Source: Dentipellis sp. KUC8613 (lineage: Eukaryota > Basidiomycota > Agaricomycetes > Russulales > Hericiaceae). From it: 57,526 bases of DNA. The stretch lies in NCBI GenBank assembly GCA_002286715.1, contig NSJX01000087.1, positions 3,649 through 61,174 on the forward strand. The letters run 5' to 3'. Below, in pieces: positions 10,275 through 20,760 of the stretch (its first letter is position 1; the number at the start of each line of letters is the position of its first letter). Made by a program: the position numbers and the translations under genes. The notes beneath the pieces were generated by a model. It did not search any database. It was given only the letters and a program-made list of their open reading frames with translations, and had not been told where the DNA came from.

Positions 10275-12356
10275 ATGGCGGCAGGACCAAGTACTCAGAG
10301 GTCCGCAGAGATTACTCGTCAGCGACCCGGTTCATTGTTAACTGACTCGAACGATAGGTCTCGAGAGGTAAACCAGTCTCTGCCGTCGCAGCAGAGACAC
10401 GAACCCCAAGATAACCACCTCCTCCCGCTCCTCGACAGCCTCCCCGAAACGCTATCCACAGACATCCTCGACTCCGCACCGCAAATCCAACCCCGCCCAG
10501 CACGCGCGCCCATCTCCGACCTGCACTTCGACGCGAGAGCAGAAGAGATCAAAGCCATCTGGGCCGCATACGCAACTGCGCCCACCGGCACCGCGACGAA
10601 CGACGGCAGCAAGCTGCTGCTGCAGTGCTTCCACAGCGTGGCGCGCTGGCTGGGCGATATGTGGTGGGTGGCGCATGATCGCTGGACGGGGTTCGACGCG
10701 GAGGAGGCGCAGAAGAGCCTTGTGTATGTTGTGCGGACGATCGCGGCTATGGACTGGTGGGTGCATGTTCATCCGAGTTGTCGAGATGCAGGATTCTTGT
10801 ACATGTGTTGCTGATGCGGTGTGGTCACGGTTGCAGCGAGCTCGGGCGCGCCCGCCAGGTTCTGCAGCTGCGCGCGACTGTGCTCCCGCGACAGCTCAGA
10901 ATGGGGAATGCGAATCGGAATCTCTGCCGCGTCGACGTCGATGGGATCAGGGGTCTGTGCCGGCTGACACTCTGGGTCTGGCGGGACGTGCTGCTGACGA
11001 TCCTGACGTACCGCTCCGAGCAGGAGAAGAGCCGGATACAAGATATGCTCAAGGAGATGGTGAATGTCTGCGGCTGGGCTGTCCTGGAGGATGTACGGAC
11101 TGCTGGACTTGACCATTGGGCTAGACTCGCTTCGGATGCTGTCGAGGCTGGAGCTAGCGCTGAGTCGACTCAGAATGGCCGCGTTGTGTGGCACTATCAA
11201 GGGCAGTCGATATCGTCGCCCTCTCCGTCGCAATGCGCCCAAGTGCCGTACTGGACTCCGACTATGAGATCATCTCTGCCGAAGCTGGGCGAAGCTATCA
11301 CCGCGCAGGCAGTCTCTCTGTTCAAACTGCGTCCCGAGCGCGAGCTGTATGAGATGATCCTGCGCGTGGCGAGGAAGCCCCTCGATGCGTTGCGTGCACG
11401 GCTGCATCAAGTTCTGGTCAACCGCGCGTACTCCTCCCCGGACGCCTTTGCTGTGGCGCTCGACGTCTTCATTATGGCGCAACAAGAGAAACAGCTCCTC
11501 TCCCTGCTCGAGTGCGGCGCGCACCTCCTCCGGCCGCGCGACGCGGCGACCCACCAGCGCGCCGTGGCCACGCTCGGCCAGCACCCCGTCCTCCGCGCGC
11601 GCGCGCTCGCCATGGTAGAGAACGAGCTGCTGGGCCTCGTGCGCCGCATGTACGCGCACCTGCTTGCGGAGTTCCCCGGCCTCGCGACGGCGGACGGTGT
11701 GGACCAGATCCACGAGATCATGAACCCTGCTGTGAGCGATCCTGCAAGGCAGAGGCGGCTGGCGGAGTGGCTAAGAGGGGTGCGAGGGTCCATGGCTATG
11801 CCTGGATCGCAGCCTCCGCGCATGCCTGTGAGTGAGACTGTCAGTACAGTGACGACTCCGAGCGTGGTTAGCACACTGCATGCGCCCCCGTCAGAGTACA
11901 CATCCTCGCCGGAGCCCGTGGTTTCTCATGCGAAGAGAGAACCTGCGAATACGGAAGACGGAAAGCGCTGGAATGAGTGGCTGATATGTGGCAGCGCGAT
12001 ACTGGGGTTTTCGGAGACGCGGCAGGAGGTGATACGGAAGACGAAGGAGCTTATGCCGTTTTTGCAGGATCGAGAAACCGTGGCGCGGATGATATATTGG
12101 TTCGTGTTTGGGCGTCTTGTGAGATGCGTTCGGCGCTGAATCTGACGTCAGGCTTGTTATCGGTGGCTACGACACGGTCCTGGGAGAAACTTTGCGATCT
12201 CTAGAGGAATTCGTGCACCATCCTCCGTCGCCGGAGTTGCGGGCGCCGGAGAAGCCGAAGGTTGACCAGGATGCTTTGCCAATGGGTAAAAAGGAAGTGA
12301 AGGCTGCCGTCGCGGCGGGGTTCCGTCATAGCACTCGCTTTGCGCTGAGGGCTTGA
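10275..12356 (+). CDS. Hypothetical helical protein, function unknown
   Basis: Three exons (10275-10756, 10837-12099, 12152-12356) give 649 residues. I do not recognise a family. The N-terminal ~80 residues are polar and probably disordered. Residues ~85-400 are predicted largely helical from their spacing of Leu, Ala and Val, including a long segment with ARKPLDALRARLHQVL and LRARALAMVENELLGLV. A Pro/Ser/Thr-rich linker follows, then a short helical C-terminus. There is no signal peptide or membrane segment. Both introns are phase 2 and carry good donors (GTGGGT, GTTCGT). The final exon restores a long open frame ending at TGA 12354-12356. Continuing without splicing would stop at 12139, leaving a shorter product. 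Confidence 0.65.
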
Positions 12357-13091
12357 GAATAGAGGCATCGAACTAGCTTGATACTGGAGCGGGTCGCCGA
12401 GAGAGAATCCGGCGGGGCGTCTACGTATCTCTCGTGCCGGTATTTGAAGCGCAGTATCAGTTTGTGCTCACTTATCGTTATGAGCCATGATGCATGTATA
12501 TGATCTTGCTGAATATATTCTATCGATGCCTCGGGTCTTTTCCTCACGTTCATTGTGAGTGCAGCTAATTTATTGCCGTAAATTACCTGCGATATCGACA
12601 CACGTGCTCGCATTCCTTTGCTGGCCCTTGTTTATGAATTCCTGAATTTCTTATGAGTATTCGCCCACCGGGTTTTATGTCGTTTATACCTTCTCCTCCT
12701 CGCTGCTTAGTCCACCGCGGTCAGGATGGATGACTCGGGGAGACCAGAGTCGGACGGATGTGGCGCTGACTGAGCGTTTGATGGACCAGCGGAGCGGCGG
12801 ACCGGGCGGCGGAGCGTCCACGAGTACGGTCACTCGGCGGTTCCACGCACGCAGCCATCGTCCACCATACCACACGCACCTCAGAGACCACGGTGAGTCC
12901 ATCCCCCCTCCATCATTTCCTCTCTCATCCCCCTTTCCTCCTGCCTCGTCTACGGTCCCCTCGTCTTGTCTCTTGTCTTCCTGTTGGGCCACGCGTAAAA
13001 TTTCGTTTTTCGTCCTCCTTATCATCGATGGCGTCGTTGCAGATCCTCGACTGTTTCTCCTCGATTTCCTGGCGTCTGTTCGGACCACACC
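12357..13091. other. Intergenic region and 5' leader of the polyQ gene
   Basis: Nothing coding is supported here. The stretch ~12900-13050 is strongly pyrimidine-rich, as in leaders of highly expressed fungal genes. It probably belongs to the transcript starting upstream of 13092, possibly with a 5' UTR intron (GTGAGTCC at 12892). Confidence 0.45.
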
Positions 13092-14974
13092 ATGGAAGCG
13101 GCGCACGCACTTTCGCGGACGCAGGCCTCGCCGGCAGGGATGGCCCCTAACCCCTCCATGCACCCGCAGATGCAGCAGAACCTCTCGCACGCACCCGATG
13201 GGTCCAACATCATGTACGCGAATGACGACCACGGCGTGAACGGTCTCGCGCCAAACAACCACCACAGTCATATCCAGATGCCAGGCCCGCACGAGTCCGA
13301 GGAGCTTTACAAGCGATCTGTCATGCTCGTTATCTGGTACAAGGCGAGTTGCACATAGCATGGCCTGTTGCGCTGCTAAACCGGCCCTCCTTACGCCAGG
13401 CACACACGACCCCATTGCGCCTTCTGCACCCGCTGCCTTCGTTCCCATTCCTGCAACTTTCGTCCTTCCCGTCCCTCTTGAGCTCGCTATCGCTCAGCGA
13501 GGAGTCTTATGTAGACGCCTACAATCCGCAGACAGGCCAATGGGAGCAGCACATGATCAACACAGTGCGTCTTGTCGAGAGCGAGCAGCGCATCCTCTAT
13601 CGCCTTCGCCAAAGCCTTCTCGAGGGTCTATCTGAGGACGAATGCCCTGGTATCGCTGAGGAAGTCGCCATGCAGCCTCACCACTCGCACCACCCCCATC
13701 ACACCCATATCCACTCCCACTCGCACTCCGAGTCTGTCGAATCCCAGCGCGCTCCGCTTCTGCCCGTCTCCAACGGCACGAACTCGCTCAAGCGCCCCGC
13801 CGCCGATCCGGACCCCTCCCCGCAGGCGACAAAATACTACCTGACGGACATCTACCGCGGGTCGGCGCAGTCGTACGCGGTGCCGGTCGCGCAGCAGCAG
13901 AGCTACCCGCAGAACCTGTCGACGCCGAAGAACGGGCAGCAGCTGACGGTGCACGCGACGCCGCCGGGGCAGCAGCCTCACCTGCAGAGCCCGACGACGG
14001 CGGGGCCCGCACACCGGGCGCCGAGCGCTGGTCTGTCGAAGCAGCAGCAGGCGCAGAGCCCGTATCTTTACCAGCAGAGCGGCATGTACGCGCCGTCAGC
14101 TGCCCAGCCGCACTCGCAACAACAGCAACAGCAGCAACAACAGCAGCAACAGCAACAACACGCGCACCCACACGACCTGCCCGCGCAGCTGCACACGACG
14201 CCGGCGCCGATCCCGTACCACCCGCACCCGCCGCTGAAGCGGTGGCCGAACGACTACACGGTGTCGGAGATCGCGCTCGGGTTCAAGCAGATGGACGCGC
14301 TGATCGCGCAGATGCCGACGCTGACGCAGCGCGCGGCGTTCGAGCGCGTGTTCGGGTGCCGGTACGTGAAGAGCACGGTGTGCCGCCACCGCGGCGTGTG
14401 GCGCCGCGCGCGCGAGGACGTGCGCGCCGCGTTTGAGCAGATGGGCCGCGACGAGCGCGCGGTGTGGGGCGAGTTCGTGCGCCGCGTCGAGGGCCGCGCG
14501 AGCGGCCTGCAGGGCGCGGGCGATGCGGGCGGCGCGGGCGAGGACGGGATGGGCGAGGGCGGGCTGAGGAGGGAGGATCCGGAGGGCCCGGAGGAGGCGG
14601 TGATGGGCTCGCTGGGGCCGCCGCCGGAGCACGAGCAGCAGCAGGCGCAGCACGTCCAGTCGCAGCAACAACAACAACAGCAGCAGCAACAGCAGCAGCA
14701 GCAACAGCAGCAACAACAACAGCAGCAGCAGCAACAACAGCAGCAGCAGCACACCCCCCAGCAGCACACGCCCCAGCAGCAGCACCCGCAGCACGTGCAC
14801 GCGCCGCACGTCGCGAACGGGCAGGTGATGGGCGACGCGGCGCGCCCGTCGCCGTCGTCGGCGTCCTTCGCGCCGCTGCTCAACCCGAACCCGCCGTATG
14901 CGGGCGCGCCGGCGCACGTGCAGGTGTATGACCCGTCGCTGGCGGGCGCGTTGGGCGGGCCGGAGGGGTCGTAG
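13092..14974 (+). CDS. Polyglutamine-rich conserved fungal protein
   Basis: Two exons (13092-13343, 13400-14974) give 608 residues. The intron uses a GC donor (AAG|GCGAGT) with CCAG acceptor; no GT donor keeps the frame. Removing it joins SVMLVIWYK to a segment with YVDAYNPQTGQWEQHMI, which reads as one conserved N-terminal domain (~65-150). A His-rich patch follows, then a short Q run (14118-14160). A compact conserved block (~360-450) starts LKRWPNDYTVSEI and includes FERVFGCRYVKSTVCRHRGVW. The pure-Q tract at 14665-14750 is about 29 residues, interrupted only by CAG/CAA switching. From memory the two conserved blocks occur together in Agaricomycete hypothetical proteins; I know of no function. 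The architecture suggests a nuclear regulator, which is inference. Confidence 0.75.
14665..14750 (+). repeat. CAG/CAA trinucleotide tract (polyglutamine)
   Basis: About 29 consecutive CAG or CAA codons lie in frame in the polyQ gene. A shorter tract of similar composition is at 14118-14160. Mixed CAG/CAA use indicates selection or age, not fresh slippage alone. Length is likely polymorphic between strains. Confidence 0.9.
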
Positions 14975-15959
14975 CGCGGGGCATGGTGTCCGGTGCGCGG
15001 CACAAGGGTGGTGTGTGGGGACAAAAAACGCAGCACGGGCGGGCGTGTAATTTATTGGATTGAAGGGGTCGGGGTGGTGCTGTGCGCAGGAATGCTAATG
15101 TTAATAGTTGTTATATATGGTGGAGGCCTTATGTATTTGTGCCGGTCCGGGTGTGTGTGTGTTATACTTATTTGGCGCTTGATTGCTTATACACGGGGAT
15201 TTTGGAATTCGATTTTGATTTCGGGGCTGGTGGTACCGGTGTGGTGTGAGTAGGAATTGGAGGTGGTGGTGGACGGAGGTGGTGAGTGTCCCCGTCGGAC
15301 GGCGCGAAGTCTGTCGGAGGTGGACGCCGGGGCAGCGCCGTCGGGGCGCGAGGGGCCGGCGGCGTGTCCGGAGCGGCGACTCGACTTCGCGTTTGACCAT
15401 AAGTATGTGGGTTTTATGTGATATTTGCGGTTCGGGTCTGACGATTTCGATTTTTTTTCGAGGTCTTTATAGATGCAACACTATGCCTGTGGATGAATGA
15501 AGTTGATATGTGCTGCTGCCTTGGACGAGGCAGCACGGGCCAGCACCGGCACACCCTTCCTTCTCCAAACACGCGCAAACACGCCCTCGTAGCCCCGGAG
15601 CATCCGCACCCCGCACACTTCCCAGCCTTCGTGGAAGTCGCCGTCATGAAGTATCGTTGAGATTGTGCTGCCAGTGCGTGCGGAGGAGAAGCTTGGGAGA
15701 AGCACCTGCCCGGCGCTGCCGGCCACCCGCCCTCCTGTATCTGGTGCGCTTATCTCGGTGCAACCGCGCGCAGTCGCAGGTATGGGTGCTGAGTTCTGGG
15801 CTAATTTGGGTGTGTATATAAGGCGGGGCGGGCTGGGGCTGCTGGGTATACTCGTTCTGGGTTCGAAGCTCGACGCTCGACGCTCTTATTTGCCTTTGCC
15901 TTTTTTCTCCCTCTCATTACTCTAACAGACCAGGACCGCTACTCCACAGAAGCACAAGC
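14975..15959. other. Intergenic region: 3' flank of polyQ gene and P450 promoter
   Basis: No coding frame is supported in this ~1 kb. The first ~450 nt are GT-rich on the plus strand, including alternating GTGTGT around 15150. The last 150 nt carry the P450 TATA box and a pyrimidine-rich leader. Confidence 0.5.
15815..15822 (+). promoter_or_regulatory. TATA box of the P450 gene
   Basis: TATATAAG lies about 140 nt upstream of the ATG at 15960, and the leader between them ends in a CT-rich tract. Confidence 0.6.
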
Positions 15960-18196
15960 ATGGCACTCCCCCCAATCGACATCCTCCTCGCGCTCACGGG
16001 CACCTACGCGCTCTACACACTTGTGCGCGCGCTCCGCCGGCGCCTGCACACGACGCGCCTGCGCGGGCCCCCGCGCAGCACCTTCCTCGGCGGGCCCGCC
16101 GCGCGGCTCTACACGCGCGAGACGGGCTTCAGCGGGCGCGTGTTCGAGGAGTGGGCGGAGCGCTATGGCGGGGCGTACGTGCTGCCCGGGAAGATGCGCA
16201 GGGACAGCATTGTGCTGTGTGATCCGCGCGCGGTGGCGCATGTGTATGCGAAGGATACGTATGGGTATACGCAGAGGGCGGCGTCGAAGGCGGCGTCGGA
16301 GAGGCTGGTGAGTGGTCGGTTTGTGGTTATTGAGGGTGGGGTGGTAGCTGATGAGGGTGGGATGGGAGTGTAGTTGGGCAGGGGGATATTTTGGGCGGAT
16401 GGGGATTCGCACAAGAGGTTCGTCGTTGATTCGTTGTTGTGAGTTGAAGGGAATGCTGAGTTTGGGGTTTGTACGTCTTGTGCAGACAGCGCAAGACGAT
16501 GACTCCGGGGTTTAGCAATGCGGCGATCCGCCAGATCACTTATGTGTTCTTTGATTCTGCGTACAAGGTGGGTTAGGGTCGGGTTCGATTTGGGTTGGGT
16601 TTCATTCCATTGAGAATTTCTTCTGGGGGTCAGGTAAAGGCGGCTTGGGATGGCTGGTTGGAGTCGAGCGAGAAGGGTGAGTGCATAATCGAGGTGCAGC
16701 ATTGGTATGTATGCAATTTACTTAATTGTTACGATATGAGGCATGAGCTGACATGTTTTCTAGGATGAACCATATCTCGTGCGTACCACCCTTCCTTCCG
16801 CTGATGCTGGGAAGAATACTCAATACAGTGAACCTGAGGTAGGCTTGACTCGATCGGTCTCGCCGGCTTCTCGCACGACTTCGGCTGCCTGCGGGGCGAG
16901 CCCGCGCTCGTAGGCAAGATCTTCGACTCCTTCTCCGAGCTCGACGGCTCGACGCCGTCCACCCTGCTCTTTCTGATCCGCCCTCTCCTGCCGCGGTTTG
17001 TCATGAATATGATTCCGAACAAGCGCGAGGGTACTATCCGCCTTCTGAATGACACCATGGGCAAGATTGCGGAGGAGCTGCTCGCGAAATTTAAGAAGGA
17101 GCATGATGAAGGCGCGGAGGCGGGAGATCGGTCGGTGCTTGGGCTGCTGTGTACGTCATTTCTCTCCATCCCTGGGCAGAAGGGCTACTGACCACTTTAG
17201 GCGCCGTCTTGCAGTGAAGGCGGGCGATTCGCAGTCTGCGACGCGTCTGACGGCGGAGGAAGTCTCGGCTGATGTGAGTAGATTTTCTATCTGGAGGAAA
17301 CTTCGTATTCATCGTTTTGCAAGATGAAAATTCTCATCGTTGCTGGCTATGAGACCACGTCCAGTAAGCCTTCGCGAATGGTTCTTAGTCTGAGTGGCAC
17401 TGATTTTTATTCTCTTTCCAGTCAGCATGACCGTACGCACGTCCGCGCTGAAAATCAAACCATTGCTAAGACACTGACAATACATCGTCTTGCAGTGGGC
17501 CCTCATCGAACTCGCGCGCCACCAGGACAAGCAAGCCAAACTGCGCGCAGAGCTCCTCGCCGAATTCGGCGCCAGCGACCCCTCCTGGGACCAGCTCACG
17601 CACGGGCTGCCGTACCTCGACGCCGTCGTACACGAGATCCTGCGCACGCATGCGCCCGTGCCGCAGGGCGTGCGCGTCGCGGTCGAGGACGACGTGATCC
17701 CGCTCGGCGCGCCCGTGCGCACGGCCGCGGGCGCGCTCACGGACAGCGTCGTCGTCGCGAAGGGCACCGAGATCACCGTGCCGATCCGCGCGATGAACAT
17801 GTCGACTGCGCTGTGGGGCCCCGATGCGAGGGAGTTCAAGCCGGAAAGGTGGCTGCAGGGCGTGGATGGCGTGCCGGCGCATGAGGTGTCGGGGTATAAG
17901 CATTTGCTGACGTTCAGTGATGGGCCGAGGATTTGCCTTGGGAAGGGCTTTGCGGTGGCGGAATTCAAGGTGCGCAGCATAAGGCTGAATGTTCTTCATA
18001 GGGAAGGCGGTGGCTCACTCTGCTTTGGGTACGGCGCACACAGGCGGTCCTCTCGGTGCTGATCAGGGACTATATTTTCGAGCTCCAGGACCCCTCGCAG
18101 ACGAAGCTTGATGCACATGTGTCGCTGCTGCCCCGGCCGAAGTTCTTGGGCGAGTCGGGCCCGCGTGTCCCGCTGAAGGTCCGGCGTGCTGAGTAG
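15960..18196 (+). CDS. Cytochrome P450 monooxygenase
   Basis: Eleven exons (15960-16307, 16374-16417, 16486-16567, 16634-16704, 16764-16778, 16843-17150, 17215-17273, 17324-17363, 17422-17432, 17496-17969, 18044-18196) give 534 residues, normal for a microsomal fungal P450. The N-terminus is a hydrophobic anchor followed by basic residues and a Pro-rich hinge (GPPRS). The C-helix WADGDSHKRQRK provides the heme-propionate contacts. The I-helix carries AGYETTS, the K-helix EILR (ExxR), and the heme loop FSDGPRICLGKG with the cysteine thiolate ligand. It should sit in the ER membrane and use NADPH-P450 reductase; the substrate cannot be read from sequence. Two microexons of 15 and 11 nt are needed to keep these motifs in frame. 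No other secondary-metabolism gene adjoins it, so xenobiotic or lipid oxidation is as likely as a pathway role. Confidence 0.92.
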
Positions 18197-18476
18197 ATGG
18201 TCGATGTCGGATGCTGGCCCCCGCAGACTACATTGACCTGGTGGCTCATGGACACCACCAATGCATACATTCCTTATTATACGGACTTTGGTGATTTCCT
18301 TTATCTCGACCTCTTGCCTCCCAATTACATCATGTTGCTCCTTCGCGTGAAACGTGGTTCGCATTCAGATCGTAGCAGAAAGACTAGTTTGATATTAGGC
18401 AATACATTATATTGAAATGCATATTCTAGCCCGATACATGATGAATGCAAGAGAGCGAATACATGCAGAAGCCCCG

Positions 18477-20017
18477 TCATCGGAAACGCGTTTCAAGACC
18501 AAAATCGTGGCCCATTTCGTTCCAAGCATCCAGAATCTTCATCATATTAGGATTACTACGAGGGATCTCTCCCCGAGTAATGTAGTCGTTCAAGATCTCG
18601 GCGGTCGACTTCCAGTAGCACTGTACGGCTTTGTTCAGGGCCTTGAAATTGGGCCCGTGCATGCTGTTCGTCAAATACCATTTGCGGACGTCGTCGAAGA
18701 GTTGTAGCCATTCATCTGCGCAGCTTGTCAGTGGGCGAAATACTCCAAGACATGGGATGACTGACCCGTGTTAACGCCCTCAACGCAGTCATATATAGGA
18801 CAGTACATAGCTCCGCGGGACATGAAGAAGAGCAGATAATCTATGTTCTTGTTTGTTTCGAGAGGGGATGGGTTGAAGGTTCTACGGAACGTCGCCCTGC
18901 GCACCCTCGATAAGACAGAAACTGGGACAACAGAGGCATACACTCACCACAAGAAAACTGGCAATTCGCGAATTGCGTTCCATTCTTCCTTTTTTGACAG
19001 CGAGACGGTTTGTTTCCGCAACGCGTCGTAAAGAGACTCCAATACGCCATTTTCAGCGAAGGACTGCGCAATAGGATCTTCTCCGAACGTCCAGCAGCAG
19101 AAGACAGATAGAGCGCGTGTGCAGTCGACGAAGTGTTCCTTGGTAAGGTCCGCCTGGCTGAGATCGTATTTGAACCGGTTTGCGAATGCATCCGCGCCGC
19201 CACAATACTTCGCCGCGGTCAGATAGAAGCTATTGCGCTCCGATAGCGTCGAAGTCCTGCATAGAGAGTAGAAGGTCTGCAGCGCTGTGTCGTTCGTGCC
19301 GGATGTCACGCGGTTCACCCAAGCGTAGAGCACAAAATGACCGAAATGGGTATCCAGCAACGTTGGGTACTCTCCCCTGCGAGTCGATGAATCGTAGCTT
19401 AGTCTCGAATGGTCTATTGATGTACGCGAAGGACTGCGAACCTGATGTATAGATTATTATATGCTTTGATGAGTCTTGCGAAAGCCACCCTCAGGCCTGC
19501 ATTTTCACGGGTTCCCGTAGCGATCTCACGTCGCATAGAGAAGATCGTTTGCCACAGATTGGCGCCCCGAGCAAGCGCGAGGTCGGCCGCGGGTTTCAAG
19601 ATAGGTTCGTGCCCAAAGCACGCGGGCGCTATAATGTAGGCGAAAAGGTCCACAACGCGCAAGCAGTAACCCTGTCGTGAACAAGTTAGCACGTTTACCC
19701 GGAAAGGAATGCTGGTAGGAAAGGCGCACGCACTGGGTCTTTGTAGGTATGTCCGTCCTGCATGATGGAAAGGAGAGTAATTGGAAGTTCGGCGCGAACG
19801 CACACCCCTCGGGAGTCTTCGGCATTATCGTAGACAAGGCTGGTCAACTCTTTGATGCAATTGCAGCGGCTGAGACTGGTTCCTGAGGCATGCTCCTTCC
19901 AGAGTCGACCCTGCAGCATGCACACTCGAATGGCTAATGCGTCAACGGTTGACTGAACCGCCCGGTCAGCCCCGTAACGGTAATGTGTGTGGTCTCAAGG
20001 AGTGAAATGCTCACCAT
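18477..20017 (-). CDS. Paralogue family member 1 of 3, helical protein of unknown function
   Basis: Six exons (20017-20015, 19952-19734, 19671-19442, 19376-18948, 18896-18766, 18715-18477) give 416 residues. The first coding exon is the ATG alone, with intron 1 directly after it. Exons are matched in phase with the copies at 20761-22307 and 29491-31040; exon 2 is 219 nt in the first two copies, and the exon ending in TG or CG plus G is 131 nt in all three. Conserved blocks across copies are the exon-3 helix (IFSMRREIA), the exon-4 starter with VLYAWVNRV, a CGGADAFANRFK motif, FFMSRGAMY, and a C-terminal YW(K)xTAxxLxxY helix. The pattern suggests an all-helical ARM/TPR-like fold, soluble, without a signal peptide. 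I recognise no named domain. Confidence 0.7.
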
Positions 20018-20098
20018 AGTTGCAGATATGGTGTGGTTCGTGGGGAAAGCTATGGAGAGAGGGTGACGACTTTGCTGTATGTCGCTGCACGTCGAGGG

Positions 20099-20104
20099 TT
20101 TATA
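20099..20104 (-). promoter_or_regulatory. TATA box of family member 1
   Basis: TATAAA on the minus strand lies about 85 nt upstream of the ATG at 20017. All three family members have the same motif at 85-105 nt. Confidence 0.55.
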
Positions 20105-20587
20105 TGTATGCAGGGAACACAAAGCGACCTGGCATAGTCTGAGACATCTCAGTGCGAAAAGCACACCCACCTGCGATGTGGCTGTGGGTATGTTGCCTTG
20201 CCCCTGCCATGCGTGGTCAAAGAGTAGGGGCGCCCAAAGCTTCAAGGTGGTGACACCGGGCCAAAGCTTGTATTTGAGAGACCGCTGGGCCCCTTGAGAG
20301 ATACGTGGCTCAGCGTGTCATATTGTCGGCCGCTACGTCGGAAGTACTCCCTGGGCCATTTGTGGCTATAAATCCTCTTGGTCTGAGATATGGATGTGGT
20401 GGTGAGTCCACGAGATCACGAGGTCGCCACCCGTCTGATGAGTTATGTATGCTTTGTCCATTGGCTTACATGACGTCCTGGATGGAAAGACGAAAAAGCA
20501 GGACCAAGAAGGACTTTACCTGCAGATGTAAGTGGATGTAAGTGGATTGAGTCCGACGTTGAACCGGTTTAGTCTGCGGCGACCCTT

Positions 20588-20623
20588 GAGCCTACCCTAA
20601 ACTTATCACATGACACGCACGCC
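20588..20623 (+). repeat. Dispersed direct repeat, copy 1
   Basis: The block reads GAGCCTACCCTAAAC, then TTATCACATGACAC, then GCACGC. Copy 2 at 22915-22947 differs by a 2-nt deletion and a G/T change. Copy 1 is ~570 nt upstream of the member 1 ATG, copy 2 ~610 nt upstream of the member 2 ATG. This is consistent with the tandem duplication having carried its upstream region. Confidence 0.75.
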
Positions 20624-20760
20624 TTGGCTTCGATAAATCCCAGGTTCACCGTAGCACCATGACAGAGCACACTTTGACGGCATTATATTGTTGAGAAACA
20701 CGGTTTGGTAATACATGTCAAAAGACCCAGAGTTCTACAACAGTCCCGGTACGAGTCGGC

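Larger units (their letters stand above)
20018..20760. other. Upstream region of family member 1 / downstream of member 2
   Basis: No gene is supported. It holds the TATA box at 20099 and, at 20588-20623, a ~35-nt block repeated at 22915-22947 (see repeat entries). Short plus-strand open frames here have no support. Confidence 0.5.

Noticed and set aside
14096..14917. Long minus-strand open frame with leucine runs and arginine-rich ends
   Set aside because: It is the antisense of the polyQ gene; CAG/CAA repeats read as CTG/TTG leucine on the other strand, and GC-rich sequence lacks stops.
20593..20604. CCCTAA words (also at 22922) as possible telomere-like repeats
   Set aside because: Each occurs once and lies inside a longer duplicated block; there is no tandem array.
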